Of a DNA stretch of 64,000 nt, positions 43,877-54,599 are shown piece by piece. Numbering within the stretch: the first letter of the stretch is position 1; each line of letters opens with the position of its first letter. The notes beneath the pieces were generated by a model that saw only the letters and a list, made by a program, of their open reading frames with translations, was not told where the DNA came from and searched no databases. Source of the DNA: Mycobacterium sp. ACS1612 (GTDB taxonomy: Bacteria; Actinomycetota; Actinomycetes; Mycobacteriales; Mycobacteriaceae); NCBI RefSeq assembly GCF_001667505.1, contig NZ_LZHZ01000018.1, forward strand, positions 124,001 to 188,000, given 5' to 3'. A program made the position numbers and the translations under genes.

Positions 43877-45160
43877 TTGGCCGACACCCGCCCACCGATC
43901 GCGCTGTGGCGATCGGTGCGAGCGCTGCCCGAGTTCTGGCGGCTGCTCGAACTACGCACCGTCAGCCAGGCCGGCGACGGCCTGTTCCAGGCGGGGTTGG
44001 CGGGCGGGCTGCTGTTCAATCCCGAACGGGCCGCGAGCCCGTGGGAAATCGCCGCCGCGTTCGCCGTCCTGTACCTGCCGTACTCGCTGCTCGGCCCGTT
44101 CGCAGGGGCGCTGCTGGACCGCTGGGACCGCCGCGTCGTGCTGATCGCCGCGAATTTCGGCAGGCTGCTGCTCGTCCTCGGGGTCGGTGCGCTGCTGGCC
44201 GCGGGCGCCGGCGATTACGCGATTCTGTTCGGCGCGTTGATCGTCAACGGCTTCACCCGCTTCGTGTCGTCCGGGTTGTCGGCGGCGCTGCCCGACGTGG
44301 TGCCCCGCGGGCAGGTGGTCACGATGAACGCGGTGGCCACCGCCACCGGTGGGGTGGCCGCATTCGGCGGCGCACTGTTCATGTTGGTGCCGCGCTGGCT
44401 GTTCGGCGCCGACGACACCGGCGCCGCCACAATCATTTTCATCGTCGCCGCGCCCGTCGCGGTGGCGTTGCTGCTGTCGGTGCGGTTCCCGCCGCACATC
44501 CTCGGACCGCACGAGAGCAAGCGGTCGATCCACGGGTCGGTGCTCTACGCGGTGGCCACCGGCTGGCTGCACGGTGCCCGCACGGTGCTCGCGGTCCCGA
44601 CCGTGACGGCGACGCTGTCCGGGTTGGCCGCCCACCGGATGGCGATCGGCATCAACACGCTGCTGGTGCTGGTGATGGTGCGCCAGACCAACCTCGGCGG
44701 GGTGGCCGGGCTGGGCACCGCGGCGACGTTCTTCGCGGCCACCGCTGTCGGTTCCTTCCTGGCGACCGCACTCACACCAAGCCTGGTTCAGCGCTTCGGC
44801 CGCTACGCCGCGCCGAACGGCGCGCTGGCCTTCGCCGCGATCGTCCAATTGTGCGGCGCTGGCTTACAACTCCCTGTGATGGTGCTGTGCGGGTTCCTAC
44901 TCGGCGCCGCCGGGCAGGTGGTGAAACTGTGCGCCGATTCCGCCATGCAGATCGACGTCGACGACGCCCTGCGCGGGCACGTGTTCACCGTGCAGGACTC
45001 GCTGTTCTGGATGTCGTTCATCGCCGCGATCGCGTTGGCGGCTAGCGTCATTCCCCCCGACGGCCACCAGCCCACGCTGGTGCTCGCCGGGGTGGCGGTG
45101 TACGTCGCGGGCCTGGCCGCGCACGTCGGCATCGCCCGGCGCGGTTCGGCACAGGGTTAA
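43877..45160 (+). CDS. Major facilitator superfamily transporter (Rv0037c-like)
   Basis: The 427-residue protein has about ten to twelve membrane helices and the MFS loop 2-3 motif [13 protein letters not shown]. It lacks sequence features that would name a substrate; drug or metabolite efflux is possible. The start codon appears to be TTG. The next gene follows after ten bases and is probably co-transcribed. Confidence 0.85.
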   Translation: MADTRPPIALWRSVRALPEFWRLLELRTVSQAGDGLFQAGLAGGLLFNPERAASPWEIAAAFAVLYLPYSLLGPFAGALLDRWDRRVVLIAANFGRLLLVLGVGALLAAGAGDYAILFGALIVNGFTRFVSSGLSAALPDVVPRGQVVTMNAVATATGGVAAFGGALFMLVPRWLFGADDTGAATIIFIVAAPVAVALLLSVRFPPHILGPHESKRSIHGSVLYAVATGWLHGARTVLAVPTVTATLSGLAAHRMAIGINTLLVLVMVRQTNLGGVAGLGTAATFFAATAVGSFLATALTPSLVQRFGRYAAPNGALAFAAIVQLCGAGLQLPVMVLCGFLLGAAGQVVKLCADSAMQIDVDDALRGHVFTVQDSLFWMSFIAAIALAASVIPPDGHQPTLVLAGVAVYVAGLAAHVGIARRGSAQG

Positions 45161-45170
45161 GGTGAGCCGC

Positions 45171-45944
45171 ATGGCGACAGCGGAGCCGATGGTGGCCGAC
45201 CTTCGTGCGGAAACTGACGACCTGGACGCCATGGTGGCCGACCTGCCCGCCGAGCGGTGGGCCGACGCCACACCGGCGCCCGGTTGGACCATCGCACACC
45301 AGATCGCGCATCTGCTGTGGACCGATCGCGTTGCGCTGACCGCGGTGACCGACGAGGCGGGCTTCGCCGACGTGCTGGCCGAGGCGGCCATGGATCCGAC
45401 AGGCTTCGTCGACGCGGGCGCCGAAGAACTCGCCGCACTGCCGCCCGACCGATTGCTCGCCGACTGGCGCCAGACCCGGCACCGGCTGCATGACGAACTG
45501 CTGGGTGTAGCGGATGGCCGCAAGCTGCCGTGGTTCGGCCCGCCGATGAGCGCCCCGTCGATGGCCACCGCCCGGTTGATGGAAACCTGGGCGCACGGCC
45601 TCGACGTCGCTGACGCACTCGGGGTCAAGCGGCCCCCCACCGCGCGGCTACGGTCGATCGCCCACATCGGCGTGCGCACACGCGACTTCGCGTTCTCGAT
45701 CAACGGGCTGACCCCACCCGCGGAGCCGTTTCGCGTCGAGCTTCAGGCCCCCGATGGTTCGACGTGGGAGTGGGGTCCCGACGATGCCGCGCAACGCGTG
45801 ACCGGTTCAGCCGAAGACTTCTGCATGTTGGTGACGCAGCGGCGGGCCCGCGCGGCGCTCGACGTGCAGGCCGTCGGCGCCGACGCCGAGACGTGGCTCG
45901 GCATCGCACAGGCGTTCGCGGGTCCGCCGGGACCGGGGCGCTGA
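45171..45944 (+). CDS. DinB/MDMPI-fold metal-binding protein (Rv0036c-like, TIGR03084)
   Basis: The 257-residue protein has the mycothiol-dependent maleylpyruvate isomerase N-terminal fold, with the conserved [14 protein letters not shown] and [15 protein letters not shown] whose histidines and glutamate bind a divalent metal. A C-terminal domain (about 160-250) follows. The ATG follows AAGGTGAG; a GTG three codons earlier is possible. A mycothiol-linked transfer reaction is inferred from the family only. Confidence 0.85.
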   Translation: MATAEPMVADLRAETDDLDAMVADLPAERWADATPAPGWTIAHQIAHLLWTDRVALTAVTDEAGFADVLAEAAMDPTGFVDAGAEELAALPPDRLLADWRQTRHRLHDELLGVADGRKLPWFGPPMSAPSMATARLMETWAHGLDVADALGVKRPPTARLRSIAHIGVRTRDFAFSINGLTPPAEPFRVELQAPDGSTWEWGPDDAAQRVTGSAEDFCMLVTQRRARAALDVQAVGADAETWLGIAQAFAGPPGPGR

Positions 45945-46079
45945 CGCAGCGGCTCGAATTTGCGCACAGGGCTGTGAATTTCAGTTTTCAACGACCCTGG
46001 CTGCAATTTCGGCCAGGTGCCCGCTGGATACCGCTGACGTGTCGCACCATTGACCTGACGCTTCTCGGAGCGGGGGCAC

Positions 46080-49000
46080 ATGGATTTTTACGCTGTGGTC
46101 GACGAGACGGTGGCTCTGCTGCGAAGCAGGGGCCGGGTGTCGTATCGCGCCTTGCAGGAGCATTTCGGTCTCGACGACGAGCGCTTGGACGCGTTGCGGG
46201 CCGAGTTGTTGTTCGCCCACCCAGACATCACCGAGGAACCGCAGGGGCTGGTCTGGACCGCCGAGCACCACGGGGAACGCCGACAACTGACCATGTTCTT
46301 CTGCGATCTCGTCGGATCGACATCGTTGGCGAGCCGCTTCGACCCTGAGGAGTGGCGCGAGATCGTCGCGTCCTACTACGACGCATGCGCGAAGGTGATC
46401 GCTCGCTTCGACGGTCACATCGCTCAGTACCTTGGTGACGGCCTACTCGTCTATTTCGGTTATCCGCATGCGCACGAAGACGACGCACAGCGCGCGGCCC
46501 GCGCCGGTCTCGGCATCATCGACGCCGTCGGGCAGCTCAACCCCGCCCTCTCCGAGAGGTACGGGGTCTCACTCGCGGTGCGGATCGGTTGCCACACCGG
46601 GTTGGTCGTCGTCGGTGATGAAGTCGGCAGGACCGGTCACGACGACATGGTGCTGGGCGACACACCGAACATCGCAGCCCGGCTGCAGGCTCTCGCCGCA
46701 CCGAACACATTGGTGATCGGCACCTTGACGCATCAGCTACTCGGCGGCTTGTTCGCATACGAACCGCTCGGCAGCCCGCCGCTGAAAGGGGTTTCGGTAC
46801 CGCTTCAGGTCTATCGGGTGCTTTACGAGAGCACCGCGCGAACCCGATTGGAAGCGCTCGCGAGCACCGGCCTGACACCGTTGGTGGGGCGGGAGGCCGA
46901 GTTAGGGATGCTCGAAAAGGCCTGGGCCGAAGCGACAACCGGTCAAGGGCAGGCCGTGCTGGTGACCGGCGAGGCGGGCATCGGCAAGTCCCGGTTGGTC
47001 AAGGAACTCACCGACCACGCCTCGTCCCGGAAAGCCTGGTTCACGCACATGCAGTGCTCGCCCTACTACCAACACACCGCGTTCTATCCCGTAGTCGATC
47101 TCCTCGAGCGAATCGTATTGCGCTTCGGGCGTGATGACTCGCTGGCACAGAAGTTGACCAAGCTCGAAGGCTTCTTGGTGGAAACCGGTTTCTCGCTGCC
47201 CGAAACTGTCCCCCTGTTTTGCTCCCTGCTTTCGATTCCGCTTGGCGCCGAGTACGTGTCGCGCGACCTACCTGCAAATCAACAGAAGCAGGAAACCATG
47301 CACGCTCTGACGGCGATCCCGCTTCGCAGGTCGAGGAAGCAACCGGTGATGCTCATCGTGGAAGATCTGCACTGGATCGATCCGACCACCCTGGACTACC
47401 TGACCATGGTGGTCGATGCGATCGGCACCGAACCGATCATGGCCGTGTTCACCTGCCGCCCCGACTTCTCGCCGCCGTGGAATACAGCCTCCAACGTCAC
47501 CGTGATCGAACTCAATCGCCTGCCGAGCGACGCGTCCGTCGAGTTGGCTCACGAAGTCGCGCAGGGGAAGTCGCTGCCGAGGCAGGTCGTTTCGGAGGTG
47601 GTCGCCAAGACCGACGGCGTCCCGTTGTTCATCGAGGAACTCACCAAGATGCTGCTGGAGTCGGGCATGCTCGAGGAACGCGTGGGCCGTTACGCGCTCA
47701 CCGGTCCACTCCCACCACTCGCGATCCCCAGCACCCTGCAGGACTCCTTGATGGCTCGCCTCGACCGGCTGGCGCCGGTCAAGGGTCTGGCGCAACTGGG
47801 TGCTGTTCTCGGACGCGAGTTCAGCTATCAACTGCTACAAGCGGTTTCGCCGCTGGACGACGATGCTCTGCGTGACGGTCTCGAGCGACTTGTGGCGGCC
47901 GAGTTCCTTTACGAAAACGGTGTACCGCCCGATGCGATCTACCGTTTCAAGCACGCGCTCGTGCAGGAGTCGGCATATCAATCGTTGTTGAAGAGTACCC
48001 GCCAACAACACCATCAACGCATCGCCGATGTGCTCGTATCGCGCTTCCCTGAAACAGTGGAGACGCGGCCCGAACTCCTGGCGCACCACTACACGGAAGC
48101 CGGTTTGACCGAGCGCGCCATTCCCTACTGGCACGTCGCCGCACAGCGCGCACTGCAGCGGTACGCGAACCACGAGGCCGCGAGTCATGCTGGCCGCGGT
48201 TTGGAATTGCTTGCTGCACTGCCTGATACACCGCAACGGGCGAAACTGGAACTGTCTCTTCAGCTGGTTCTGGCCCCGTCGTTGAGCTTCATTCGCGGGC
48301 CGCAAGCGGTCGAGGACATTCATGCCAGGGCGCTCCAATTGGCACGACAAGTTGGCAGCACTCCCGAACTGTTCCCGGCGCTAGCCGGATTCGGGTATGG
48401 GCAGATGGTGCACGGCAACCTGCGCGAGGCCAGATCGCTGGGTGAGGAATTCGTCGAGTTGGCGCAGCCGCAGCAGGATCCGCTCGTGCTCGCAGTTGGA
48501 CACCGAATGCTGGCCTACACGGCATGGTGGCAAGGAGATCTGGTCGGCGCCCGTGAACACAGCCGTGCGGGTTTGGCGCTTTACGATCCCGACCAACACC
48601 GTACCTGCGTGATGCGCTTCAGCCAGGATTCAGGAGTCGTCTGTGGGTATGTGAGCGCGCTGGCCGACTGGGCGTTCGGGTACCCGGCCGAGGCAGTACA
48701 AACCATGGATCGGACGATCGCGCACGCGCGAGCGCTCGCCCATCCCTACAGCATCGCGATAACACTTCTGTTTGCGGCTCAGCTTTCGCAACTGCGCCGC
48801 GACACGGCGAGCGCACGCGCACAGGCCGAGGAGGCGCTCGCGATATCCGCCGAGCACGGCCTTGACGCCGTGTGGCTATGGTGCCTGCTGCCCCGAGGTT
48901 GGGCTTCGGTAAAGGAGGGTGACGTGACCGCGGGCATCGCTGACATTCGGGAGGCGATGAACCGTCGGCGCGCGGCCAACATCGGCGCCGTGTGGCCGTG

Positions 49001-49388
49001 GTTCCACGCGGTGTTGGCCGATGCCTACGGCGCGCTCGGCGAATTCGGCCAGGGCATACAGCTATTGGACGAAGCGCTGCAGATCGTCGAGCGCAACGAC
49101 GAACGGCTCTACGAGGCCGAGGTGCACCGGATCAAGGGTGAGCTGCTGCGGCGCCAGCACTCCCATGCCGACGCAGAACGCTGTTTCCAGCGAGCGCTGG
49201 CAGTCGCACGCCAGCAGCAGGCCAAGTCCTGGGAACTGTGCGCGGCGACCAGCCTGGCTCGACTGTGGTTGCAGCAGAACAGAATCGAGGACGCTCGTAG
49301 CCTGCTGACGCCGGTCTATGACTGGTTCACCGAGGGCTTCGACACCGCCGACCTGATCGACGCCAGGGCGGTGCTGGACGCGCTATAG
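46080..49388 (+). CDS. Class III cyclase - STAND-type ATPase - helical-repeat signalling protein
   Basis: The 1102-residue protein has a small helical N-terminus (1-60), a class III cyclase domain (about 66-250), an AAA/STAND ATPase (Walker A GEAGIGKSR 297-305; Walker B LIVEDLHWIDP) and TPR-like helical repeats from about 680 to the end. In the cyclase, metal aspartates Asp76 and Asp120 and NIAARL are present, but the purine-selecting lysine is Gln116. No LuxR-type DNA-binding end is seen. GGAGCGGGGG precedes the ATG. An imperfect hairpin (CCTGGC/GCCAGG, 45996-46017) lies in the leader. It is likely a signal sensor; the signal is unknown. Confidence 0.87.
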   Translation: MDFYAVVDETVALLRSRGRVSYRALQEHFGLDDERLDALRAELLFAHPDITEEPQGLVWTAEHHGERRQLTMFFCDLVGSTSLASRFDPEEWREIVASYYDACAKVIARFDGHIAQYLGDGLLVYFGYPHAHEDDAQRAARAGLGIIDAVGQLNPALSERYGVSLAVRIGCHTGLVVVGDEVGRTGHDDMVLGDTPNIAARLQALAAPNTLVIGTLTHQLLGGLFAYEPLGSPPLKGVSVPLQVYRVLYESTARTRLEALASTGLTPLVGREAELGMLEKAWAEATTGQGQAVLVTGEAGIGKSRLVKELTDHASSRKAWFTHMQCSPYYQHTAFYPVVDLLERIVLRFGRDDSLAQKLTKLEGFLVETGFSLPETVPLFCSLLSIPLGAEYVSRDLPANQQKQETMHALTAIPLRRSRKQPVMLIVEDLHWIDPTTLDYLTMVVDAIGTEPIMAVFTCRPDFSPPWNTASNVTVIELNRLPSDASVELAHEVAQGKSLPRQVVSEVVAKTDGVPLFIEELTKMLLESGMLEERVGRYALTGPLPPLAIPSTLQDSLMARLDRLAPVKGLAQLGAVLGREFSYQLLQAVSPLDDDALRDGLERLVAAEFLYENGVPPDAIYRFKHALVQESAYQSLLKSTRQQHHQRIADVLVSRFPETVETRPELLAHHYTEAGLTERAIPYWHVAAQRALQRYANHEAASHAGRGLELLAALPDTPQRAKLELSLQLVLAPSLSFIRGPQAVEDIHARALQLARQVGSTPELFPALAGFGYGQMVHGNLREARSLGEEFVELAQPQQDPLVLAVGHRMLAYTAWWQGDLVGAREHSRAGLALYDPDQHRTCVMRFSQDSGVVCGYVSALADWAFGYPAEAVQTMDRTIAHARALAHPYSIAITLLFAAQLSQLRRDTASARAQAEEALAISAEHGLDAVWLWCLLPRGWASVKEGDVTAGIADIREAMNRRRAANIGAVWPWFHAVLADAYGALGEFGQGIQLLDEALQIVERNDERLYEAEVHRIKGELLRRQHSHADAERCFQRALAVARQQQAKSWELCAATSLARLWLQQNRIEDARSLLTPVYDWFTEGFDTADLIDARAVLDAL

Positions 49389-49871
49389 CTCGGTGGCCGC
49401 ATCGGCTCTGCCGTCACCGTCGGAATCGGCGAGCTTGACATCCCACCGGCCGTCAGCGTCGGTGTCCACATAGGCCAGGTCACCGGAGATGGCACGGTCC
49501 GCCAGGCCGTCGCCGTCGGTGTCCGTCAGCCGGTCATCGGGTTGTCCGTCGCCGTCGACGTCGACGGCGGGCCCACCCGTGTGCTCGACGCCGTCGAGCC
49601 CGAACCACCGCAACTGCCCCGCCCTGTCGACGCTGACCGCCCAGGTGCCGGTGCCGTCGTCGGTGAAGAATGCGGCCTGCGTGTCGTGGTCGCGGACCAT
49701 GTGTTCGGCGAGGCCGTCGCCGTCCAAGTCGGCCATCGCGTCATCGACCAGGCCGTCGCCGTCGAAATCCAGGCCGACCGCGTCCAGCGCCCCATCGCCG
49801 TCGACATCGACATTCGGGTCAGCGGTCCACATGATCGCCGAGCCGTCCGGGTCGCCAAGGCAGTACTCCAC
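49383..49871 (-). CDS. Acidic DxDGDG-repeat protein (Rv3906c-like)
   Basis: The 162-residue protein consists largely of DxDGDGxxD repeats (for example VDVDGDGALD, LDFDGDGLVD, ADLDGDGLAE, VDVDGDGQPD, TDTDGDGLAD, ADSDGDGRAD), which resemble calcium-binding loops of thrombospondin-3/EF-hand type. No signal peptide is visible. It begins six bases after pcnA and is probably co-transcribed. Its stop codon shares the hexamer CTATAG with the stop of the convergent cyclase gene. The role is unknown. Confidence 0.82.
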   Translation of the reverse strand: MEYCLGDPDGSAIMWTADPNVDVDGDGALDAVGLDFDGDGLVDDAMADLDGDGLAEHMVRDHDTQAAFFTDDGTGTWAVSVDRAGQLRWFGLDGVEHTGGPAVDVDGDGQPDDRLTDTDGDGLADRAISGDLAYVDTDADGRWDVKLADSDGDGRADAATEL

Positions 49872-49877
49872 GACTAC

Positions 49878-51338
49878 TCAGACGTCGCGGCCGCCTCGTG
49901 CGTTCCACCATTTGGTCAACTCGTCGACCGCCTCGTCGTGGCTCAACGGTCCGCGGTCCAGCCGCAGCTCCTTCAGGTACCGCCACGCCTCCCCGACTTC
50001 GGGGCCGGCGGGAATGCCGAGGACCTTCATGATCTCGTTGCCATCGAGGTCGGGTCGCACCCGCGCGAGATCCTCCTTGGCGGCCAACTCCTCGATGCGG
50101 CGCTCCAGGTTGTCGTAGTTGGCCTGCAGCCGCGCCGCGCGCCGTTTGTTGCGGGTGGTGCAGTCGGCGCGCACCAGCTTGTGCAGCCTGCCCAGCAGCG
50201 GGCCCGCGTCGGTGACGTATCGGCGTACCGCCGAGTCGGTCCACTTGCCAGCCCCCTTGTCATCCGCGTATCCGTGGAAGCGCAGGTGTAGGTACACCAG
50301 CTGCGACACGTCGTCGACCATCTGCTTGGAGTAGCGCAGCGCCCGCATCCGCTTGCGGACCATCTTGGCGCCGACGACCTCGTGGTGGTGAAAGCTGACC
50401 CCTCCGTCGGCCTCGTGCTTGCGGGTGGCCGGCTTGCCGATGTCGTGCAGCAATGCCGCCCACCTCAGCACCAGATCCGGCCCGTCATCCTCGAGGGCGA
50501 TGGCTTGCCGCAAGACCGTCAGCGAATGCCAGTAGACGTCCTTGTGCTGATGGTGTTCGTCGATGGCCATCCGCATGTCGCCCACCTCGGGCAGCACTAC
50601 GTCGCCGAGACCGGTCTGCACCATCAGGTCGATGCCCGCGACCGGGTCGGCACCGAGCAGCAGCTTGTCCAGTTCCGCGGCGACGCGCTCGACCGTGATG
50701 CGGCTCAATTGCGGCGCCATCTCCAGCAATGCGGTCAGCACCCGCGGCGCGACGGTGAAGCCGAGTTGTGAGACGAACCGCGCGGCCCGCAGCATCCGCA
50801 GCGGGTCGTCGCCGAAGGACACCTCCGGGCGCGACGGGGTGTCGAGCACTTTGCCCCGCAGCGCCGCCAAACCGCCAAGCGGATCGAGGAATTCGCCGAA
50901 ACCGGTCGGCGTGATGCGCACGGCCATCGCGTTGACGGTGAAGTCGCGGCGGACCAAATCGTCCTCGAGGCGGTCGCCGAACCGTACCTCCGGGTTGCGC
51001 GACACCTGATCGTAGGTATCGGCGCGAAACGTGGTCAGTTCCAGCCGCAGGCCGTTCTTGCCGACGCCGAGGGTGCCGAATTCGATGCCGGTGTCCCACA
51101 CCGCGTCGGCCCACACCCGGAGCAACTTCTGCATCTGCTCGGGCCGTGCATCGGTGGTGAAATCCAGGTCGCTGTCGAGCCGACCCAACAACGCATCGCG
51201 CACGCTGCCGCCGACGAGATACAACTCGTGGCCGGCGTCAGCGAAGATTGCGCCCAGTTCGCTCAGCGGTGCGCTGTGACGGTTCAACGCCTTGGCGGCG
51301 CCTGCCAGCAGTTCGGCATCAGCAGCAGATTCGGGCAC
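49878..51338 (-). CDS. pcnA: CCA tRNA nucleotidyltransferase
   Basis: The enzyme adds or repairs the CCA end of tRNA. The 486 residues contain the nucleotidyltransferase motif LVGGSVRD (41-48) with catalytic aspartates in DSDLDF (55-60), the RRDFTVNAMA motif, and an HD domain (ALLHDIGKPATRKHE) in the C-terminal half. The start is GTG, close behind TAGGGT on the minus strand. It is divergent from mutT4. Confidence 0.95.
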   Translation of the reverse strand: MPESAADAELLAGAAKALNRHSAPLSELGAIFADAGHELYLVGGSVRDALLGRLDSDLDFTTDARPEQMQKLLRVWADAVWDTGIEFGTLGVGKNGLRLELTTFRADTYDQVSRNPEVRFGDRLEDDLVRRDFTVNAMAVRITPTGFGEFLDPLGGLAALRGKVLDTPSRPEVSFGDDPLRMLRAARFVSQLGFTVAPRVLTALLEMAPQLSRITVERVAAELDKLLLGADPVAGIDLMVQTGLGDVVLPEVGDMRMAIDEHHQHKDVYWHSLTVLRQAIALEDDGPDLVLRWAALLHDIGKPATRKHEADGGVSFHHHEVVGAKMVRKRMRALRYSKQMVDDVSQLVYLHLRFHGYADDKGAGKWTDSAVRRYVTDAGPLLGRLHKLVRADCTTRNKRRAARLQANYDNLERRIEELAAKEDLARVRPDLDGNEIMKVLGIPAGPEVGEAWRYLKELRLDRGPLSHDEAVDELTKWWNARGGRDV

Positions 51339-51447
51339 GTTCGATAACCCTAATCTGACGGTGCCGCAGGCCGCGAATGTGCAACGGGTCAGTCACGACC
51401 GGTGAGTGCGGCGGGGCCGAAACTTCGTGGCAGCTACCATCGCTTAG

Positions 51448-52206
51448 GTGTCGGACGGCGAGCAGGCCAAACCACGACGGCGCCGGGGGAGGCGCCGCGG
51501 CCGACGCGCGGCAGGCCCGCCCGAATCGACCGAACACCGCAACGCCAAATCGCTACCAGGCAAGCAGGATCAGCCCAACGGTCAGGCTAAACCGCAGAAA
51601 TCCCGCCCGCGCCGGCCCACCGACCGCCTGCGCACCGTGCACGAGACCTCGGCGGGCGGGCTGGTGATCGATGGCATCGACGGCCCGAAGGAGACACAGG
51701 TCGCCGCGCTGATCGGGCGCATCGACCGGCGCGGACGCATGCTGTGGTCGCTGCCCAAGGGCCACATCGAACTGGGCGAGACCGCAGAACAGACCGCGAT
51801 CCGTGAAGTCGCCGAGGAGACGGGTATCCAGGGCAGCGTGTTGGCCGCGCTCGGCAGCATCGACTACTGGTTCGTCACCGAGGGTCGGCGCGTGCACAAG
51901 ACCGTGCACCACTATTTGATGCGGTTCCTCGGCGGTGAACTGTCCGACGAAGACGTCGAGGTCAGCGAGGTGGCGTGGGTGCCGCTGCGGGAGTTGCCGT
52001 CGCGGCTGGCCTACGCCGACGAACGACGGCTCGCCGAGGTCGCCGGTGAGTTGATCGACAAGTTGCATGCGGATGGGCCAGCCGCATTGCCGCCACTGCC
52101 GCGGACCTCACCGCGCAGGCGCGCCCAGACGCACTCGCACACCCGCAACCGCCGTCCCGACGAACAGCCATCTCGCCGGACGAACGGGTGCGGACAAGGG
52201 CCGTGA
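51448..52206 (+). CDS. mutT4: Nudix hydrolase MutT4
   Basis: The 252-residue protein has a basic N-terminal extension (about 1-60), a Nudix domain with the box [22 protein letters not shown], and a basic tail. MutT4 is one of several mycobacterial MutT proteins and its substrate is not firmly known. TACCAT (51435-51440) ends seven bases before the GTG (leaderless). Its stop overlaps the next gene's GTG. Confidence 0.92.
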   Translation: MSDGEQAKPRRRRGRRRGRRAAGPPESTEHRNAKSLPGKQDQPNGQAKPQKSRPRRPTDRLRTVHETSAGGLVIDGIDGPKETQVAALIGRIDRRGRMLWSLPKGHIELGETAEQTAIREVAEETGIQGSVLAALGSIDYWFVTEGRRVHKTVHHYLMRFLGGELSDEDVEVSEVAWVPLRELPSRLAYADERRLAEVAGELIDKLHADGPAALPPLPRTSPRRRAQTHSHTRNRRPDEQPSRRTNGCGQGP

Positions 52207-54599
52207 CAGTGGTGCTGGCGCGACTGCTCGCCGTCCTGGCGCTGCTGACGCTGATCGCCAGCCCGATCGCATTCCCGCACGCCGCCTCGGCTGAGCCCGG
52301 CGCGGCGCCGTTCCTTCAGATCCGTATCGACCGGATCACCCCTGACGTCGTCACCACCACCAGCGAGCCGTTGGTCACCGTCACCGGCTCGGTCGTCAAC
52401 GTCGGCGACCGGCCGGTGCGCGATGTGGTGGTGCGCCTCGAACACGCCGCCGCAGTCACCTCGTCGGCCGGGCTGCGCACCAACCTGACGGGCAACGTCG
52501 ACCAATACGAACCCGTCGCCGACTTCATCACGCTGGCGCCGGAATTGGTTCGCGGACACGCTGTTCCGTTCGCTCTGTCCTATCCGCTGCGGTCCGCGGA
52601 GCTGCCGTCGCTGCAGATCGACAAACCCGGCGTGTACCCGGTCATGGTCAACGTCAACGGCACCCCCGACTACGGCGCACCTGCCCGACTCGACGACGCC
52701 CGCTTCCTACTGCCCGTGCTCGGCGTTCCGCCCGAGCCCGCCGCCGAGACCGCGGCCGACGCGGTGACGGCGGTGGTACCGCCCGACACCTCCAAACCGG
52801 TCCGGCTGACCATGTTCTGGCCGCTGGCCGACCGGCCCCGGCTGGCCGCGGGCGCTCCCGGCGGCACCACGCCGGTGCGGTTGATCGACGACGACCTCGC
52901 GACGTCGCTGGCGCCCGGCGGGCGGCTGGACATCCTCCTGTCGGCCGTCGAGTTCGCCACCAGCCCGCCCGTCGACCCCAGCGGCGAGGTACGCAACGCC
53001 ATGTGCCTGGCCGTCGACCCCGATCTGCTGGTCACCGTCAACGCGATGACCGGCGGCTACGTCGTCAACGACGCACCGGACGCCGGGCCTGGCACGCCGA
53101 CGCATCCCGGCACCGGCCAGGAGGCCGCGATCGCCTGGCTCAATCGGCTCAAGGCGCTGGCCCAGCGCATGTGCGTGGCGTCGACCACCTATGCGCAGGC
53201 AGACCTCGACGCACTGCAGCGGGTCGACGACCAGGGCCTCGGCGCGATCGCCACCAAGAGCGCCGCCGACGTCGTGGACCAGATCCTCGGGGTCGCCACG
53301 ACGCGCGGCGCGACGCTCGTCGGTGACGGACCGCTGACCGGGTCCGGCGTCGAATTGCTTTCGGCGCAGGGCCCGACCGTCGCGATCGGCGCGGCCAACA
53401 GCCCTGCGCAAGACTCCGCCACCGGCGAGCCCGCGACAGCCGACGTCAGGCCGGTGCGGTACACCCCCCAAGTGGCCGTCGCGCCGTTCGACCCGACGGT
53501 CGGGGCCGCACTCGCGGGAGCCGGGACGGACCCGGCGTCGCCGTCGTATCTCGATCCGTCGCTTGACATTCCGGTCAAACACGACTCGCAGGTGGCCCGC
53601 CGCCAGGATGCGCTGGGTTCCCTGCTGTGGCGTGGTCTTCACCCCGACACCGAACCACGCTCCCAACTGCTGACCCCGCCGCTGACGTGGAACCTGTCCC
53701 CCGACGACGCGCAGGCCATCCTCACCGCCGTCGCATCGACCATCCACGCCGGGCTGGCGGTGCCGCGGCCGTTGACGGCGGTGATCAGCGAGACCAACAC
53801 CATCGCCCCCGACGACCTCGCCCCGATGCCCGATGATGACCTCGGCAATCCGCGCGGCCGGTTCGACGACGGTGTCGTCTCCGGCATCACCGCCGCGGCC
53901 GGCCGGCTGTGGGGGTTGACGGGCGCCCTGACCACCGACGAGCGCACCGGGCTGACCGGCCCGCAGTACACGGCGCCGCTGCGGGAGGACCTGCTGCGGG
54001 CGTTGAGCCAGTCGGTGCGGCCGGATGCCCGCAACGGGCTCGCGCAGCAGCGGCTGACGACCGTCGGCCGCACGGTCGACGACCTGCTCGGGGCGGTCAC
54101 GATCGTCAACCCCGGCGGTTCATACACACTGGCCACCGAGCACAGCCCGCTGCCGCTGGCGCTGCGCAACGACCTGCCGGTGCCGATCCGGGTCCGGCTG
54201 CAGATCGACGCGCCGCCAGGGATGACGGTGACCGACATGGGCGAGATCGTGCTGCCGCCCGGCTTCCTGCCGCTGAAGGTGCCGATCGAGGTGCACTTCA
54301 CGCAGCGCGTCGCGGTGGACGTCGCGCTGCGCACCGCCGACGGCCTGCCCCTGGGTGAGCCGGTGCGGCTCTCGGTGCACTCCAACGCCTACGGCAAGGT
54401 GCTGTTCTTCATCACGCTGACGGGCGGGGCGGTGCTGGCACTGCTCGTCGGCCGCCGGCTGTGGCACCGGTGGCGGGGCCAGCCCGACCGCGCCGACCTG
54501 GACCGGCCCGACCCGATCGACGTCGCGATCGCCTATGCCGACGACGTCGACGAATCGCCGCCGCCAGCGGTCAGCCGTTCCTCGGGCGGGGACACGTGA
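52203..54599 (+). CDS. DUF6049 secreted/membrane-anchored protein (Rv3909-like)
   Basis: The 798-residue protein has an N-terminal signal ([20 protein letters not shown], cleavage near ASA|EP), a large extracytoplasmic region and one transmembrane helix near residue 735-755 ([18 protein letters not shown]), followed by a short acidic cytoplasmic tail. It sits between mutT4 and murJ with GTGA overlaps on both sides, an order conserved in mycobacteria. A role with MurJ in envelope synthesis is inference. A GTG five codons upstream is an alternative start. Confidence 0.87.
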   Translation: MTVVLARLLAVLALLTLIASPIAFPHAASAEPGAAPFLQIRIDRITPDVVTTTSEPLVTVTGSVVNVGDRPVRDVVVRLEHAAAVTSSAGLRTNLTGNVDQYEPVADFITLAPELVRGHAVPFALSYPLRSAELPSLQIDKPGVYPVMVNVNGTPDYGAPARLDDARFLLPVLGVPPEPAAETAADAVTAVVPPDTSKPVRLTMFWPLADRPRLAAGAPGGTTPVRLIDDDLATSLAPGGRLDILLSAVEFATSPPVDPSGEVRNAMCLAVDPDLLVTVNAMTGGYVVNDAPDAGPGTPTHPGTGQEAAIAWLNRLKALAQRMCVASTTYAQADLDALQRVDDQGLGAIATKSAADVVDQILGVATTRGATLVGDGPLTGSGVELLSAQGPTVAIGAANSPAQDSATGEPATADVRPVRYTPQVAVAPFDPTVGAALAGAGTDPASPSYLDPSLDIPVKHDSQVARRQDALGSLLWRGLHPDTEPRSQLLTPPLTWNLSPDDAQAILTAVASTIHAGLAVPRPLTAVISETNTIAPDDLAPMPDDDLGNPRGRFDDGVVSGITAAAGRLWGLTGALTTDERTGLTGPQYTAPLREDLLRALSQSVRPDARNGLAQQRLTTVGRTVDDLLGAVTIVNPGGSYTLATEHSPLPLALRNDLPVPIRVRLQIDAPPGMTVTDMGEIVLPPGFLPLKVPIEVHFTQRVAVDVALRTADGLPLGEPVRLSVHSNAYGKVLFFITLTGGAVLALLVGRRLWHRWRGQPDRADLDRPDPIDVAIAYADDVDESPPPAVSRSSGGDT

